A DNA stretch of 64,000 nt from Paracentrotus lividus (taxonomy: Eukaryota > Echinodermata > Echinoidea > Camarodonta > Echinidae): the NCBI GenBank assembly GCA_940671915.1, contig CALNVZ010003434.1, positions 13,739,683-13,803,682 on the forward strand. Direction: 5' to 3'. The position numbers and the translations under genes were made by a program. Positions 37,489 to 49,350 of this stretch are shown piece by piece; position 1 is the first letter of the stretch, and each line of letters starts with the position of its first letter. The notes below the pieces were generated by a model, which had not been told where the DNA came from, ran no database searches, and saw only the letters and a list, made by a program, of their open reading frames with translations.

Positions 37489-38310
37489 TGAAAAGCCAAG
37501 TCCTTACTTTCGCCAAATAATGATGTAAAATGCAGGATAAAAGTACAGATGTAAGAAGTTCCAATAATTTCTACAACTGCAATTTGAATCTCTCAAAATG
37601 TGAAATGTTTATACACCATAAAATCACCTTGCATAATCACATTCATTACATAATTGGCTTGAAAATTTGTCAATTTGTTCTAAAAATATACATAATAGAA
37701 AAAGTTCAAATAAATGGATAATTGAAATTGCATTTAAATATATGTATTTATAGCGTACTTAAAAATATTTATGCACCATCAAAGGCGTCTCTGCATGTAG
37801 TCACCAAATTATCAATTGTCATGGTCAACAAGACCTAAAACATTGGGAAATGACCCATTCCTACTTCTTATTTTTACATTAAAAATTAAATAATCCTCGC
37901 TTGGTTTTAAGATCACCCAGCCTAACAAAATACGTTGTCAGTTAATAAAAAGCATGTGAATGTTAAGTCGAGGTATGTTTTTACACTCTAAAAAGATTGA
38001 ATACATATGCCAATAATTACAATGTAATAATAAATCAAAGACAGTAATGACATTAAGCATAAAGTTAGCAGGTGGACACTCCACTAAAAATCCAAAGTCC
38101 AGTCCAGTTCAAATAAACTGTTCAATAAAATCCACTCGAATCACTGGCAAGAAAAATAAATTAAAATACGAGAAAGTCCATGTCCAGTGGCTTCCAAAAC
38201 GTAGAAAATAAAGTTTGACGAGAAAAACCAGGTATATGTCGAGTTCGTAGTCGTTTTCGTTGCTTGGAAAAAAGTCCGTGCTGCTACTGCTACTTAGCTG
38301 CTTTTCAAAT

Positions 38311-38967
38311 TCAGATGTACGGAGACCCGATGCCCGTAGAGCTGAGAGTGAGGCTAGATGTCCTGCGACGACCCGTTGATGTCCGCGGTGTTCGGTACTG
38401 TGATCCAATGGTCCCGGGGCCTCCGGAGGCTGGTCCAGCTCCCAAATCGTTGCTCTCCTTCATCTTGTTAATCGGGCAATATTTGATAGTATGAGCCCGA
38501 TCCCCATTGGTACCGCAAAGAGGACAAGTGTACGCTCGAAGTATTGGGCAGGTAGTTAGTCCTTCCTCCGACTTCAGTTTGTGGCTAGCATACACCATCT
38601 CGCTCTCTCCATTGTTCTTACAGAAGACACACCAGCTGACGATAGGTGGTCTACCAGCTTGGCCGAGACCTCTGCCGTTGTTCGCCCTCCTACCACCCCT
38701 CATGACTTTTGACAGTTCCGTGATTTCCGCGATGTTTAGAGGCATCTGCAAGGGCAGGAACCCGCTCGTTGTCGCCGCCGGGCTGGAGGTGGGAACCACA
38801 TTATTATTGTTGAGATCGCTTCCTGGGGTAGGGACCGATACACCGTTCGAGTTGAAATCGTCCACGACGACGTTGTGAAACCGAGGACCAGTATTGGCGA
38901 CATCTTCGAGTTTGCAGTTAGACAGCAACCCACTAAGTCCAAAGTAATCGTTGAATGGGTCGTACAT
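38311..38967 (-). CDS. Nanos, CCHC zinc-finger germline RNA regulator
   Basis: One uninterrupted frame of 218 codons from ATG (38967) to TGA (38311). The C-terminal half holds the Nanos zinc-finger domain: finger 1 is C113-x2-C116-x12-H129-x10-C140 and finger 2 is C148-x2-C151-x7-H159-x4-C164, exactly the family spacing. Residues 4-15 ([12 protein letters not shown]) resemble the CNOT1-interacting motif of vertebrate Nanos proteins. The linker (about 20-110) is Asn/Ser/Pro-rich and the tail is Ser/Thr/Arg-rich, both probably disordered. Known family role: with Pumilio, Nanos binds target mRNA 3' UTRs in the cytoplasm and recruits the CCR4-NOT deadenylase to repress translation, protecting primordial germ cells. 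Intronless; no homologous neighbour is visible, so which paralogue it is remains open. Codon use and GC content exceed the AT-rich surroundings, as expected for real coding sequence. Confidence 0.96.
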   Translation of the reverse strand: MYDPFNDYFGLSGLLSNCKLEDVANTGPRFHNVVVDDFNSNGVSVPTPGSDLNNNNVVPTSSPAATTSGFLPLQMPLNIAEITELSKVMRGGRRANNGRGLGQAGRPPIVSWCVFCKNNGESEMVYASHKLKSEEGLTTCPILRAYTCPLCGTNGDRAHTIKYCPINKMKESNDLGAGPASGGPGTIGSQYRTPRTSTGRRRTSSLTLSSTGIGSPYI

Positions 38968-39310
38968 GTTGGAAAATCAAGGTATGCGTAAGCTAAGTTC
39001 GTGAAGGTGCTCGAGGTATTGCGCAAGACGGCGTGGATGTTCAAGAATGAAAGTAGTGTAAATGAGTATCAGATTTTATCCCACATGACATGCTCAAAAC
39101 ACTTGTCACAAAACCCATTCATACGAAGAGCTTCTGCATTGTTGGGCTAATTAGGCACGCGCCAATAGGAAACGCGGATGTGCGCTGAAGAGGATTACGA
39201 GTTTTGATTGGCTGTTGGGTGAGCAACCTGTTCGCGAACATTGTCCAATCGCGTTTAAGGATTGAGGTTTCACTTGTTCTCTAGTGAGCGCCCTGTTATT
39301 CTATTCATGA
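38968..39310 (-). promoter_or_regulatory. nanos 5' flank and probable promoter
   Basis: The flank is locally more GC-rich than its surroundings. It holds three CCAAT boxes within 90 bases (plus strand CCAAT at 39162-39166 and 39245-39249; minus strand CCAAT at 39207-39211) and a GGCGTGGCC word near 39315. A TATA-like GATAAAA on the nanos strand lies at 39073-39080, about 108 bases before the ATG. The assignment is by position and motif only. Confidence 0.45.
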
Positions 39311-39960
39311 GGAGGCGTGGCCTAGTGTTAGGGTTGTGTTTACAATCTTACACGTGCTCATGGTATGGAACCATTCATACACAAAAACACACAAACTAAA
39401 TACTATTAGCAGGTTTAAAAAAACAAAAACGAGCAAAACAGTTTACAAAATAAAATCACTTTTTTTTTTAAAATTCAAAACGAGTTTTATTAATGAACGG
39501 ATTGCTATAACTATTTTTTTTGGTAATATAATGAAATAAATAATGATTAATTAATTGATTTAATTTACAATACAGTAGATATAAGCATAATCATTGCCCC
39601 TTGATTACTAGTACAGTATCGGTGTCAGGATCATGCCCCCTCCCGTGCGTTCATACAATTCAACCAAGCAATTAAATCATGTAAAAATTAATTTCTTTAA
39701 TATCGGCTTGACTACCAGTTAGATCTTTTAGGGCAAAATTTAAACAGTATTGATAGGACAGTTTTAAGAATGACGAATGAATGGATAGACCTTGAATGTT
39801 TTATTTTACTTGACTGCAAAGAAAGTAACTGAATATTAAATAACTGAGTATTTGCTAGTAACTGAATTTGTATATTTTCCTGATTTATATCTATCTTTCA
39901 TTACTGTATAATTATTATGTTATATGTTAATAAATTTATGATTCAATGTTGTTTAATCTC
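39311..39960. other. Gene-free stretch beyond the nanos promoter
   Basis: AT-rich DNA with short frames only. No exon, RNA gene or repeat end is visible. Confidence 0.45.
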
Positions 39961-39964
39961 TACT

Positions 39965-40035
39965 ACTGTAAAGCGCTTCGAAACATGTTCGTAAGAAGCG
40001 CTATATAAATTTTAAATTTATTACAATTATTATGA
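39965..40035 (+). repeat. Retroelement-like 3' tail
   Basis: ACTGTAAAGCGCTTCGAAAC, then AGAAGCGCTATATAAATT and AT-rich sequence; same type as 28325-28412. Confidence 0.5.
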
Positions 40036-40079
40036 GTAATCTATCATGGGAGCTATGGTTTCAGTCATTTCTGAGCTTA

Positions 40080-40176
40080 GCTGGGGACTTCCAGTGATGA
40101 GGTATTGACTTGGTTTTGAACCAGTGATCTCCTCGTTGTGAGACCAGAGCTCCACCGACTGAGCAACCACGCCCAT
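40080..40176 (-). repeat. tRNA-derived SINE head
   Basis: On the minus strand it reads GGGCGTGGTTGCTCAGTCGG (A-box-like), then a loop-like CTGGTCTCACAACGAGG, then GGTTCAAAACC (B-box-like) with normal tRNA spacing. The acceptor stem does not pair (5' GGGCGTG against 3' CAAGTCA), so it is a tRNA-derived retroelement head, not a functional tRNA. Confidence 0.6.
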
Positions 40177-41332
40177 GGTCTCAGTAATTTGCAAAGTATT
40201 AAATCGGGAGGGGGGGGGGGGGGGGGTGTAACAACCCCTTGATTTAATTGCGATAAACTAACCTTTTTATATAAACATGATAAAAGACATAATCTTGCAA
40301 TGCCCACCATTTTCACCTCTCTCCGATCTTTATTTATCATATCAATTTCCTAACTAATATGTAAATACACCTGCATGTAAAAGTGGTGTAGCCTACCCAA
40401 CCCAGGCTATAGTATAAGCTGGTTTGGATTTTCGCCCTTTCGAAAGCAATTGTTCGAATGTTGTTGGCTTTAATACTGTATTTGTTATTATATAAACCTT
40501 TATTATTCGACAAGTATTTTGAACGGAAACAAAATAGAAATGTAATGTTTTAAAAATCGATCAAAATACTCGAGTACTGACGAGGAAAGCCTTTCATTGA
40601 CATAAATAATACAAGATTTGTTATTTTTTGATGGATTCTTTCGTCAATAATTCGAATTGATAGAATAAAAAGTTAATTCATATTTCACGTCATAAAGCAT
40701 AATAGGAGTGAAAACACAATTTAATGGTTACGAATAATACTAATAATGTTTTGGGGATACTTTTAAATATTAATGATATCCATGGTTACGCGTGTCAATA
40801 GCCCTCGATTTTCCTACCATACGGTGATTTTTCTTCCCAACCCTGTTGCCTTTGTTTATAGGTGAAAGCTGGCTCTGTGCCAAGACACACTCACCTTCTA
40901 TTGTTCAATAGGTGTGTGATTAAACACCTTTCATGTTTCACCGACGGGGGCACGAGTGACCCATAACAATGCCCCTCCCCTCCCCACTCCTACCGGCCCT
41001 TTTGAGGTCAATGTCTTGGTCAATTGACCATTGTCAAGCTCTTTTCTTTGATATCAGCCGCAGGGAGGGGAAGGCAAGGGGTAGCATTGTTGCTATACAC
41101 CCATAGAATACTAATCCTTAATGGGGGAGGGGGAGCTTGGATTAATACGGATTAATCCCCTGCCTAGAAAAGCGTGCTTCGCGTGGTCCCATGAAACCAA
41201 CGTGTGGTTGTCATGGTTGCATTGAAGATGACAACACAAAACAAAATGATTTTACTTTGATTTTATGATGAAAACGTTGTTGAAATAAAATTATTTAAAT
41301 CATATGGGACATATGATTCAAAGTTTAATATA
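40177..41332. other. Gene-free stretch
   Basis: Contains a poly-G run at 40209-40226 and otherwise AT-rich unique-looking DNA. No gene evidence. Confidence 0.45.
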
Positions 41333-42127
41333 AAGTGCGTCCCAAAAAGAACTATACACTTTTGACAAGGCTACCAAGCTTTAGATGTATATTAAGCGGT
41401 TCTAGGACATCTCCCCCGGAGGACAACTCCCCCGGGGACAATTCCCGGAGGACAGCTCCCCCGGAGGACAACTCCCCCGGAGGACAACCCTAACCCTAAC
41501 CCTAACCCTAACCCTATGTCCTCCGGGGGAGCTGTCCTCCGGAAATTGTCCCCGGGGGAGTTGTCCTCCGGGGGAGATGTCCTGATACGATATTAAGCTC
41601 ATATCCTCAACTATTATTATGACACAAAACATTCTTAAAATAACGCATTCTTCAGTGAGCAATGCCCACAATTTACCACCTGGGAATGGCATGCCAAGAA
41701 GGATTCAAAGAAATAATGGAATGAATCAGCTAACAGAGTAAAAGATATATCAAAAGTCAGAAATAAACTATCAATATTATGCAAAATGTAGTCTTTCACC
41801 ATTTTGTTTTCATATCATTGATTTTAGCTTTGACTTCAGTTTATTTTTGTCTTTGTTAGCCGATTTATTTCGTTATTACTTGAATCCTTCTTGGCATACC
41901 TTACCCAGGGAATAAATTAATAGCGAATTCCTGCGCATACTGTTTTTTGTGTCCTTCATAAAAGTGGTTATTGCTCGCTGAAGAATGCATTATTTTCAGA
42001 ATTTTTTGTGTCATAATGATAGTTGAGGATATGAGCTTTATATACATCTAAACTTTCCCCCCAAGAATCATATATTTTTAATTTGGTAGCCTTGTCAAAA
42101 GTGTATAGTTCTTTTTGTGACGCACTG
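41333..42127. mobile_element. TA-type foldback MITE (copy 2), with nested hairpin
   Basis: Ends (TA)AAGTGCGTCCCAAAAAGAAC and GTTCTTTTTGTGACGCACTG(TA) match the 23042-24212 element, as do the palindromic arms throughout. The first base of the left end is mutated (A for C). The left arm contains the insertion at 41398-41589. Confidence 0.85.
41398..41589. mobile_element. 192-bp GC-rich hairpin with telomere-repeat loop and 9-bp duplication
   Basis: Arms are built of repeated CCCCCGGAGGACA words and close on a loop of four and a half CCCTAA units (41488-41515). Ends are GGTTCTAGGACATC and GATGTCCTGATACG. The surrounding MITE has ATATTAAGC on both sides (41389-41397 and 41590-41598), a 9-bp target duplication that marks it as a discrete insertion. 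Confidence 0.8.
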
Positions 42128-42182
42128 TATAGACCTGTATCCCTGTGTGAATATAATTGAAAAGAAAGTCACGTGGTGCATT

Positions 42183-42223
42183 ATTATTATTATTATTTTT
42201 TTTTTGGGGGGGGGGGGGGGGGG
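42183..42223. repeat. ATT repeat, poly-T and poly-G tract
   Basis: Short ATT repeat, ten or more T, then about 20 G. It is a likely site of length error in the assembly. Confidence 0.9.
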
Positions 42224-43484
42224 GAGATGGGCCGAACCATGTGATTTTTCTGGTCGACTATAGGCTTACCCCCTTCCCTCCCAATAATCGGCAATTTTGA
42301 AAGACCACAAATATTTGGAAGCATACTCTTTTTGTATTTGTGGGTTTGATATATGGGCGTATAGGGGTGCCCTTAAAGCCTCATTTGAATCATATGGTTT
42401 TCATGGTCTCAAATTGACACAGAATTAAAAATTTGGTATAAATTCGTTTTAGCTGTTTAGTATAAGTTTATTGAAAAGTCAGATTGGAGATCCAGAGCGT
42501 GGTAGAATTGGGACACCATCTCGAAAAGAATCCAGCGAAATGATCTGGGCCACTACCTATACGTTCATAAACTGAATCAATAGCTTCTCAGCAACTTTGC
42601 TTGTATAATTATGTTAGATTGTCAATAGGCTATGTTTTTCTCAGGAATTATTTGAGTCAATTACCTCAAATATAATACGATTTTAGCATTTTAAAAAATT
42701 GTCCAGCAACGCCCCCCCCCCTTGTCCCACCTCACCCACATGGCGGTCCACTTCATTCAATAACGCAGATTTTAACGAGTATTGTTTTGAAACCTAGTTA
42801 TTAGTATATGAGGATATCATACTGTAGTATTCATAGTGTTAACCATATAAAAATTAGTTATTGTGAATGATTAGGAAGTTATAAGGCAATATGAGAATTT
42901 GAAATCACGTTTTGTTTCCCTAATTTTTTTCTCTTGACAAACCGTCACTGATTTAATTAAGATTTATATTAAACCACTTAAATCATTGTTATAGAAGCAA
43001 ATCCAGAATAAAAACAAATAATTTCATCTACAACGACTCATTTATGGGGTATCATTGCCGAATGTTCATCATTGCAAAGTGTATAATTTGATATTATCCC
43101 GCTTAATAGGGGCGGTGAAGACAATAAGGGGGCGGGTAAGATTAGAAGGGGGTGGGTGAGATTAAAAAGAGGTATTGTCCTCTTCTCAGGTCCGGGGACA
43201 ACAATGCGGGGAATTATGTCCTCTCAGCACCCACTCACTTATTATCTTGAAAGTGAGATTGATGTGAAATATGAAAGCCAAAGTTGGAAAACATACAATT
43301 TAAAAGAAAAAAGAAAAGAAAAAAGGTAGGAGTCAATGATAAAGCGTTTGGATTTTATTTTTTCGTTGTATATAACAAGATTCACCTCAAAACATTCCAA
43401 GCAAAAACCGGAATAGTTTTTAGAAGAAAAAACCCCACAACAACAACAAACAAAATACAAAAACATAAAATTAAAAAAAAAAAA

Positions 43485-43488
<4 letters not shown>

Positions 43489-43523
<35 letters not shown>

Positions 43524-43550
43524 CCACACACACACCACAACACACACACA
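43489..43550. repeat. (CA)n microsatellite
   Basis: More than fifteen CA units with later interruptions, bordered by long A-runs. Confidence 0.95.
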
Positions 43551-45359
43551 ACAACAAAATTACAAAAAAAAAAAAAAAAACTAAAACAAAAACAACCTAA
43601 CTATAGTATCTAAATAAAACTTTTATTTGATTTCCCATTCGTTCCCAATCCAAACCCGAACTGGTAAATATTTCACTTCGATGCCCACCCCATCATCTAT
43701 CTAACTTAATAATATGTAACATATCTTTTCTAATAGGACTAGTTGTGCCCATTGGGGTCTGCTGGAATGGGAGGGCTTTATGAAATAATGAAAGGGTAAC
43801 TTGCAATAATATTTGTTACAATAAATGGCAACAATTATGATTTACATACCATTTTAAAACTATATGGGGGGGGGGGGTTGTGAATTTTGGACACCTTGTA
43901 CCACTTCACCCAAATTACTTTTGTTTATGAAAGGAAAATTAGCTTTACATTCAGTCCTAATCCATAGAAATACATGATGTACATGTATAACATGATAATG
44001 TATTTCTATACATCACAAAGTTGAAATAAAGTCATATCGATCAATTCCCATTTAGTTTTCACAGACCATTCATATACTCCTGCAGACTAATTGTGTGTTT
44101 TAAAAAAAAAACCCAGAACAACAAACAAAAAACACCTAATTTTATTTGTATAAAGACTAAAAATGAGCTCGACTGTAAAAGTGTTCTATAGCCTATAACA
44201 AGGCGGTTGGTGAATGATTTGGGAGTTTTTTACCCCTAATTTTTGTTGCTAATTCCTTAACAAGGTTAACTATTTAATTCAAAACCATGAACCAAATTGT
44301 CTTTACTAGCAAATCCTTAAAATCTCACTTTCTTAATTCAGACAAATAATTCTTCAAACCTGGATAAAGCTCATTTTTAGGGCTAGCATCGTCGAGTGTT
44401 CATCATCGACAATGCTTAATCCCTTGATAGGGGCGGAGAAGATAAAAAGGGGGCGGGCAGATTAAAGGGGTATTGTCTTTACCCATCCATTGATCCGAAA
44501 GTCCGGGGACAACAATTGGAGGATTATGTTCCTCAGCACCCATGTCAGTGATTATCTTCAACGCGAAATTATTGTGAAAAATAAAAGCCAAAATGAACTA
44601 ACGATTTTCCTTCACTCTATCCTATTTCCGTTATTATTAAAAGTCTATTCACAAAAATCAACACAACCTTTACATAAATTATCATAAGATGCCTACGTAA
44701 TATGAAAACCTTTATGACATGAATCATTCCACAACTAAACTTATCGACGTTCTTATGCGAGCGCTCCTATACCAGAATTTATCTAACCAAATTTCCAAGT
44801 TAATGATTGGATGTAAATGTGGATGACCATTATCAGTAATTTTGAGCTTTACAAATACCAGTATACCCTATAATGATTGTTAGTTATGGAATTGAAGTTT
44901 TGGTTAGATAAAGTCTGGTATTATAAAAGAATGAAAAAGAGGACCAATTTTTGCATTGAAGATTTCGTGGGCTTCAGGCACCAAGCCCCACCTCCACCTT
45001 CGTCTGATTTTCGACAAGACCCATACACAGGCGAGGTCGCATACCGACCGAGCTGGAATGTTAAGACTTTTAAATCATTTATATAGTAACAAACAAAACA
45101 CCTAATTTTATTTTTTATAAAGACTAATAATGAGCTCTGTCAAATTGTTCTATAAATAACATTGTATCACCTAAATTAATAGATTAAGGTGGTTAAAAAA
45201 TGATTTGGGAGTTTTTACCCCTAATTGTTGTTGCTAATTCCTTAACTAGGCCTATTTAAATTTAGATGAAGAAACCCTGAACAGAATTGTCATTACAAGC
45301 AAATCCTTAAACTCTTTCTTGATTAAAACAAATAATTTCATCTCTAACAACTTCTTTAA

Positions 45360-45841
45360 AGGGGAAGTTCACCCTGGAAATCAATTAATTTTAGAAAATA
45401 CAGAAAAATAAAAGAAAAATATGAGTGAAGGTTTGGAGAAAATCGACCAACAAATAATGAAGTTATGACTATTCAAAGTTTTGATTCTGTGACGTCACGT
45501 GCGAGCAGTTCTCTTATGTGTTATGTAGTGTAAATTACATAAAGTGTCATTTTTTCAAAAGAAAATAAATTTTGTCATCTGTGCGGTCGATATATCATCA
45601 AACATATGTTCATATACATGCCTATATAACATTGACCCATTCCTTTATCAAGAACCATGAAAAAAGACAAATTTATGGAATTTACATACACAACACATGG
45701 GAGAGCTGCTCGCACGTGACGTCACAGAATCAACACTTTACATATTCATAACTTTGCTATTTTTCGGTCGATTTTCTTCAAACTTTTACTAATATTTTTC
45801 TTTTTTTTGAAACCAATAAAATTCCAGGGTGAATTTCCTCT
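45360..45841. mobile_element. TTAA-flanked foldback element
   Basis: Ends AGGGGAAGTTCACCCTGG and CCAGGGTGAATTTCCTCT are inverted, flanked by TTAA at 45356-45359 and 45842-45845. Arms pair through AAATCGACC, AATGAAGTTATGA and TCTGTGACGTCACGTGCGAG. It interrupts the third copy of the local triplication, so it is younger than that duplication. Confidence 0.85.
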
Positions 45842-46325
45842 TTAAACATGGATAAAGCTCATTGTTATGGGCTAGCAGTCATCGACAATCCTTTAATCCC
45901 GCTTGATAGGGGCGGAGAAGATAAAAAGGGGGGCGGGCAGATTAAAGGGGTATTGTCTTTACCCATCCATTGATCCGAAGGTCCGGGGACAACAATTGGA
46001 GGATTAGGCTATGTCCCTCAGCACACCTGACGGCGAAATTATTGTTAAAAAATAAAAGCCAAAATAGGTTTGTAGTAAAAAACGAATGATTTTCCTTCAC
46101 TTTATCCTATTTCAATTAAGACAGAGCATTTATTCACAGTAATCTATGTCAATTCACAAAATCGATACAACCGCTAAATTATAAGAGGCCTATATCAATA
46201 ATATGAAAACTTATATGAAAAAAATCATTCCAAAACTAAGCTATTGACATCTTCGTTATACACTGTATACTTCGTTTACATTGGTATTGAGATATTAAGC
46301 TGAGATGCTGATTTCCAGATAAATA

Positions 46326-46710
46326 TCCCCGGGGAGGGGGGGGGGGGNNNNNNNNNNNNNNGGGGGGGGGGGTCACTCAAAGAAAAAAGTGCTACCCATG
46401 CATGTCGCCGGACCCCGAAAACAGACCCTAAACGTCGTATAGCATACAGTCAAATTTGCACCCCTATTCGACATCTGACTGGAAAAAAAAACATACCCTA
46501 AATGGCGTAAACGCCGTGAAATTTGGACCAAAAAACAGCAATTGCTGCTAAAAACACCCAAATTTTGATGAAAATGGCAATTGAAATTGAAAACACTCTT
46601 TTAAGAAAAGCGTCGACGCCGTCGTAAGCAGGGTGAAAACAGACCCTTTTCGACGCTTTTTGGGGACGCGCATGAGTAGCACATCATGTGGTGAGTGACC
46701 CCCCCCCCCG
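46326..46710. mobile_element. Poly-G-ended element with 8-bp duplication, containing an assembly gap
   Basis: Long G-run at the left (TCCCCGGGG and beyond) and C-run at the right. Matched inner words are GGTCACTCA with TGAGTGACC, and GTGCTACCCATGC with GCATGAGTAGCAC. The exact 8-bp repeat GATAAATA lies at 46318-46325 and 46711-46718. An 8-bp duplication is typical of hAT-type insertions. Fourteen N at 46348-46361 sit within the left G-run. Confidence 0.75.
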
Positions 46711-46718
46711 GATAAATA

Positions 46719-47663
46719 AGAAGTGTTTAGAAGACGGAAGAAAAAACAAATAATAAAGCCCAGATTAATAGTCGTCTGAGCAAATGGCGTGTCGCTAAAT
46801 ATTTCACATGAAGGGATATTAGCATGCACCCTCGTTTATTCCTTTGAGATATCATCATATGGAAACTTCATCTTTTTACAGAAAAAAAAACAACAAAAAA
46901 CGAATAAACAAAAACAATCTAACTATTTAAGATGGTTGAATATTAAATCTTCTTTTTCATTTTGCAGAACATTTTAACAAGATGTTGTATAATTATATAC
47001 TTGAATCAATGTTGTTACGCAAGATGTTTAGTTTATTCCAGTGTATCGATGGGCAATTCTATTATGAAATAAGGGTCTTTGGGTGAACATTTGCGTCTTT
47101 ATTTACAAGCTAATACTATAACAGGGAAATGGTAAATAATTATATTTGAGGAGGGGAGGGGGGTCAATTGGTAATATATATCTTGAGGGGAATTCAGAGC
47201 AATTCAATTGAAGCACATATTTTACAAGATTTTTTTAAAATCAGATGAGAACAAACTTACTTCGAGAGCTTCGTCGGATCATGGGAGGAAAAAAGAAGCC
47301 CCCACCCAGCCCCACCCCCAATATATTTTCGACAAAACGAATATAAATATATAATTATCCTCGAATCCTTTTTTCAGAACACTCTACCACTATATGCCTG
47401 TCAACATCAAAAATAGATATTGTTTTGTTATTAAAGTCTCCATTACAGACTATACAGTTCAATGGGGTCAATAACATTTGGGTCAAAAGGTCGAGACGAT
47501 GGTTTATTTGGGTTACACCTGTCATTGTTGACAAACAATCGAAATCCATCACCATCATGATCGACCATGTTCACAGACCTGGGAACTTTTTTGGTAGGCA
47601 TATCAGTAATGCATGCCCCTGCATCGAGGGGAGGTAGGTAGTTGCTTCATGAAAAGTCGAACG
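46719..47663. other. Gene-free stretch
   Basis: AT-rich DNA with short frames; nothing recognised. Confidence 0.45.
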
Positions 47664-47740
47664 GGAGGAGAAGGAGAAGAAGGAGTGGAGGAGGAGGAGG
47701 AGGAGGAGGAGGAGGAGGAGGAGGAGGAGGAGAAGAGGAA
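47664..47740. repeat. (GGA)n microsatellite
   Basis: About twenty GGA/GAA triplets, purine-only on the plus strand. Confidence 0.95.
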
Positions 47741-49349
47741 AAAATTCCTCTCTACATGAGCCACAACATTGATTATTTGTCATCATAAGGATGAATCAAA
47801 TGTCTTTTTTTTTTCTTTTTTTTTGGGGGGGGGGGGAGAAAACCTAAAAGACAAATGTTGTTATCTCTTCTTGAGGAAGAAGCATTCAAAGAGTTGAATA
47901 AACTGTCCAAACTACTTTTTATATACATATCCATCAATAAACAGAAAGTGCAAGTAATATGACATAAACTATTTTCAAAGCGTTCCGATCGGCATGGGGA
48001 ACTTCAAACACTTTTATTTTTAAATTTACGTCTTGAGAACAAGATAAGAACCACCACTCTTCAAAACATACTGGAACCAGTGACCTCTTGTTTTCAGATT
48101 GATGTTTTTAATTTCCAAGAACACAAACCTATCCTTAATATAAATAAACGGGACTTGTGTAAACACCATTCGTTTCTCACGCTTTTACGGTGTCTGAATA
48201 GTCTCATTCATGTTGCACATGCGTGTGTGTAGGCCCCCTTGGAGTAGGCTACGAGATCCCGTTAGTTCATTGATAAAATAAAAGGCCCCTACAGGCTACA
48301 CGTAAGTTTATTTGCATGTGATTAAACGGACAGTGGACTTCCGTCGCCGTCCTTATCTGTTTTTAGGATTAAAAGATTCCTTTTTAATTTGAGGTGTAGA
48401 TTAGTGGTTTAACAACAACATGATGGATCGCTGTCACCGATAATAGACAGAATTATACTACAATCACTTACGAATACTATTTTGTTTTCATACACGGGCC
48501 CATCCCCCGAATGATCGAATAAACAAGCAAAGACAAAATTTATGAATAAATAGGCCTAATAATAAAGATGGAATGAAAAAATATGCAAACAAAATGTGCA
48601 CAGCCTCCGTCGAGTGAAAACGAGTGGACACAATAGGCATATGAGTCGATAAAAAAAAAAAGCGTGGAGGAGTTAAATTCCACCCTACGAATGAAATTAA
48701 TGGTCACTGTAACATATATAGGGGAAAGTTCAACATGATTATCCGAGGTAAGTTGAATCGATTTATAGCCTAAAAAAAGAAAAAGAAAGGAAAACAAAGA
48801 TATTACATGCGTGAAGTGTCGGGATGAATAATTTATATGCTGTTCGTTACCCTTGTTTTCATTCCTATTCTCTAAACTCTTAATTCAATGTTTTTTCTCA
48901 CCCCATTGGGGCGGGGGTTGGCCCCTGGATATGCAAAGAACCCGCTCACAAATAACATGAATGTTCATCAATGTTCAGGGTTCAGTGATACAAAGCTTGA
49001 TCTGAATTGATCGCAAGTTTAATCCCTTATCAACTCAGCGATTCCACAGCTAAAAAATAATATTAATAAAAACAAACGAACATTTTCCCCGAAATTTAGT
49101 GCCATTTCCTATCTTCAAATTTGTTTCAAATTATTTTCGGACAATGGTACAGCAAGCTTGATGTATGCCCAGTAACCATAAAATCAAGGAATTTTAAGAC
49201 CATTTTTTTTTCTCGCGGCGCACCTCCAAGAAGAGGGACAAAATCAATCATGCGAGCACGAAGCGCGAGCCGCAAAATATTTAGCTAAAAAAAAGAAGAT
49301 TATTATCACTATTCAAACTTTATACGAAAAAATGAGCATTTAAGATTTA
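47741..49349. other. Gene-free stretch
   Basis: A poly-T/poly-G patch lies near 47808-47836. At about 49215-49275 a CGAGCACGAAGCGCGAGCCG fragment matches the recurrent motif of the 4068-5818 element, so a piece of that family is probably here. No gene evidence. Confidence 0.45.
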
Positions 49350-49350
49350 A

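Larger units (their letters stand above)
42950..46230. repeat. Diverged segmental triplication
   Basis: A block containing ATAGGGGCGGAGAAGATAAA, a GGGGTATTGTC word and GTCCGGGGACAACAAT occurs three times in direct order (about 43050-43270, 44390-44600 and 45865-46080). The preceding block, with TGATTTGGGAGTTTT and TGTTGCTAATTCCTTAAC, occurs at 44210 and 45200. Units are therefore about 1.3-1.5 kb. The third unit is interrupted by the foldback at 45360-45841. No coding content. Confidence 0.7.

Noticed and set aside
38507..38878. Plus-strand frame opposite nanos
   Set aside because: Shadow of the nanos coding strand; the zinc-finger pattern is on the minus strand.
40080..40176. Functional tRNA gene on the minus strand
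   Set aside because: Cloverleaf-like spacing is present but the 5' GGGCGTG has no complementary 3' strand; treated as a tRNA-derived repeat.
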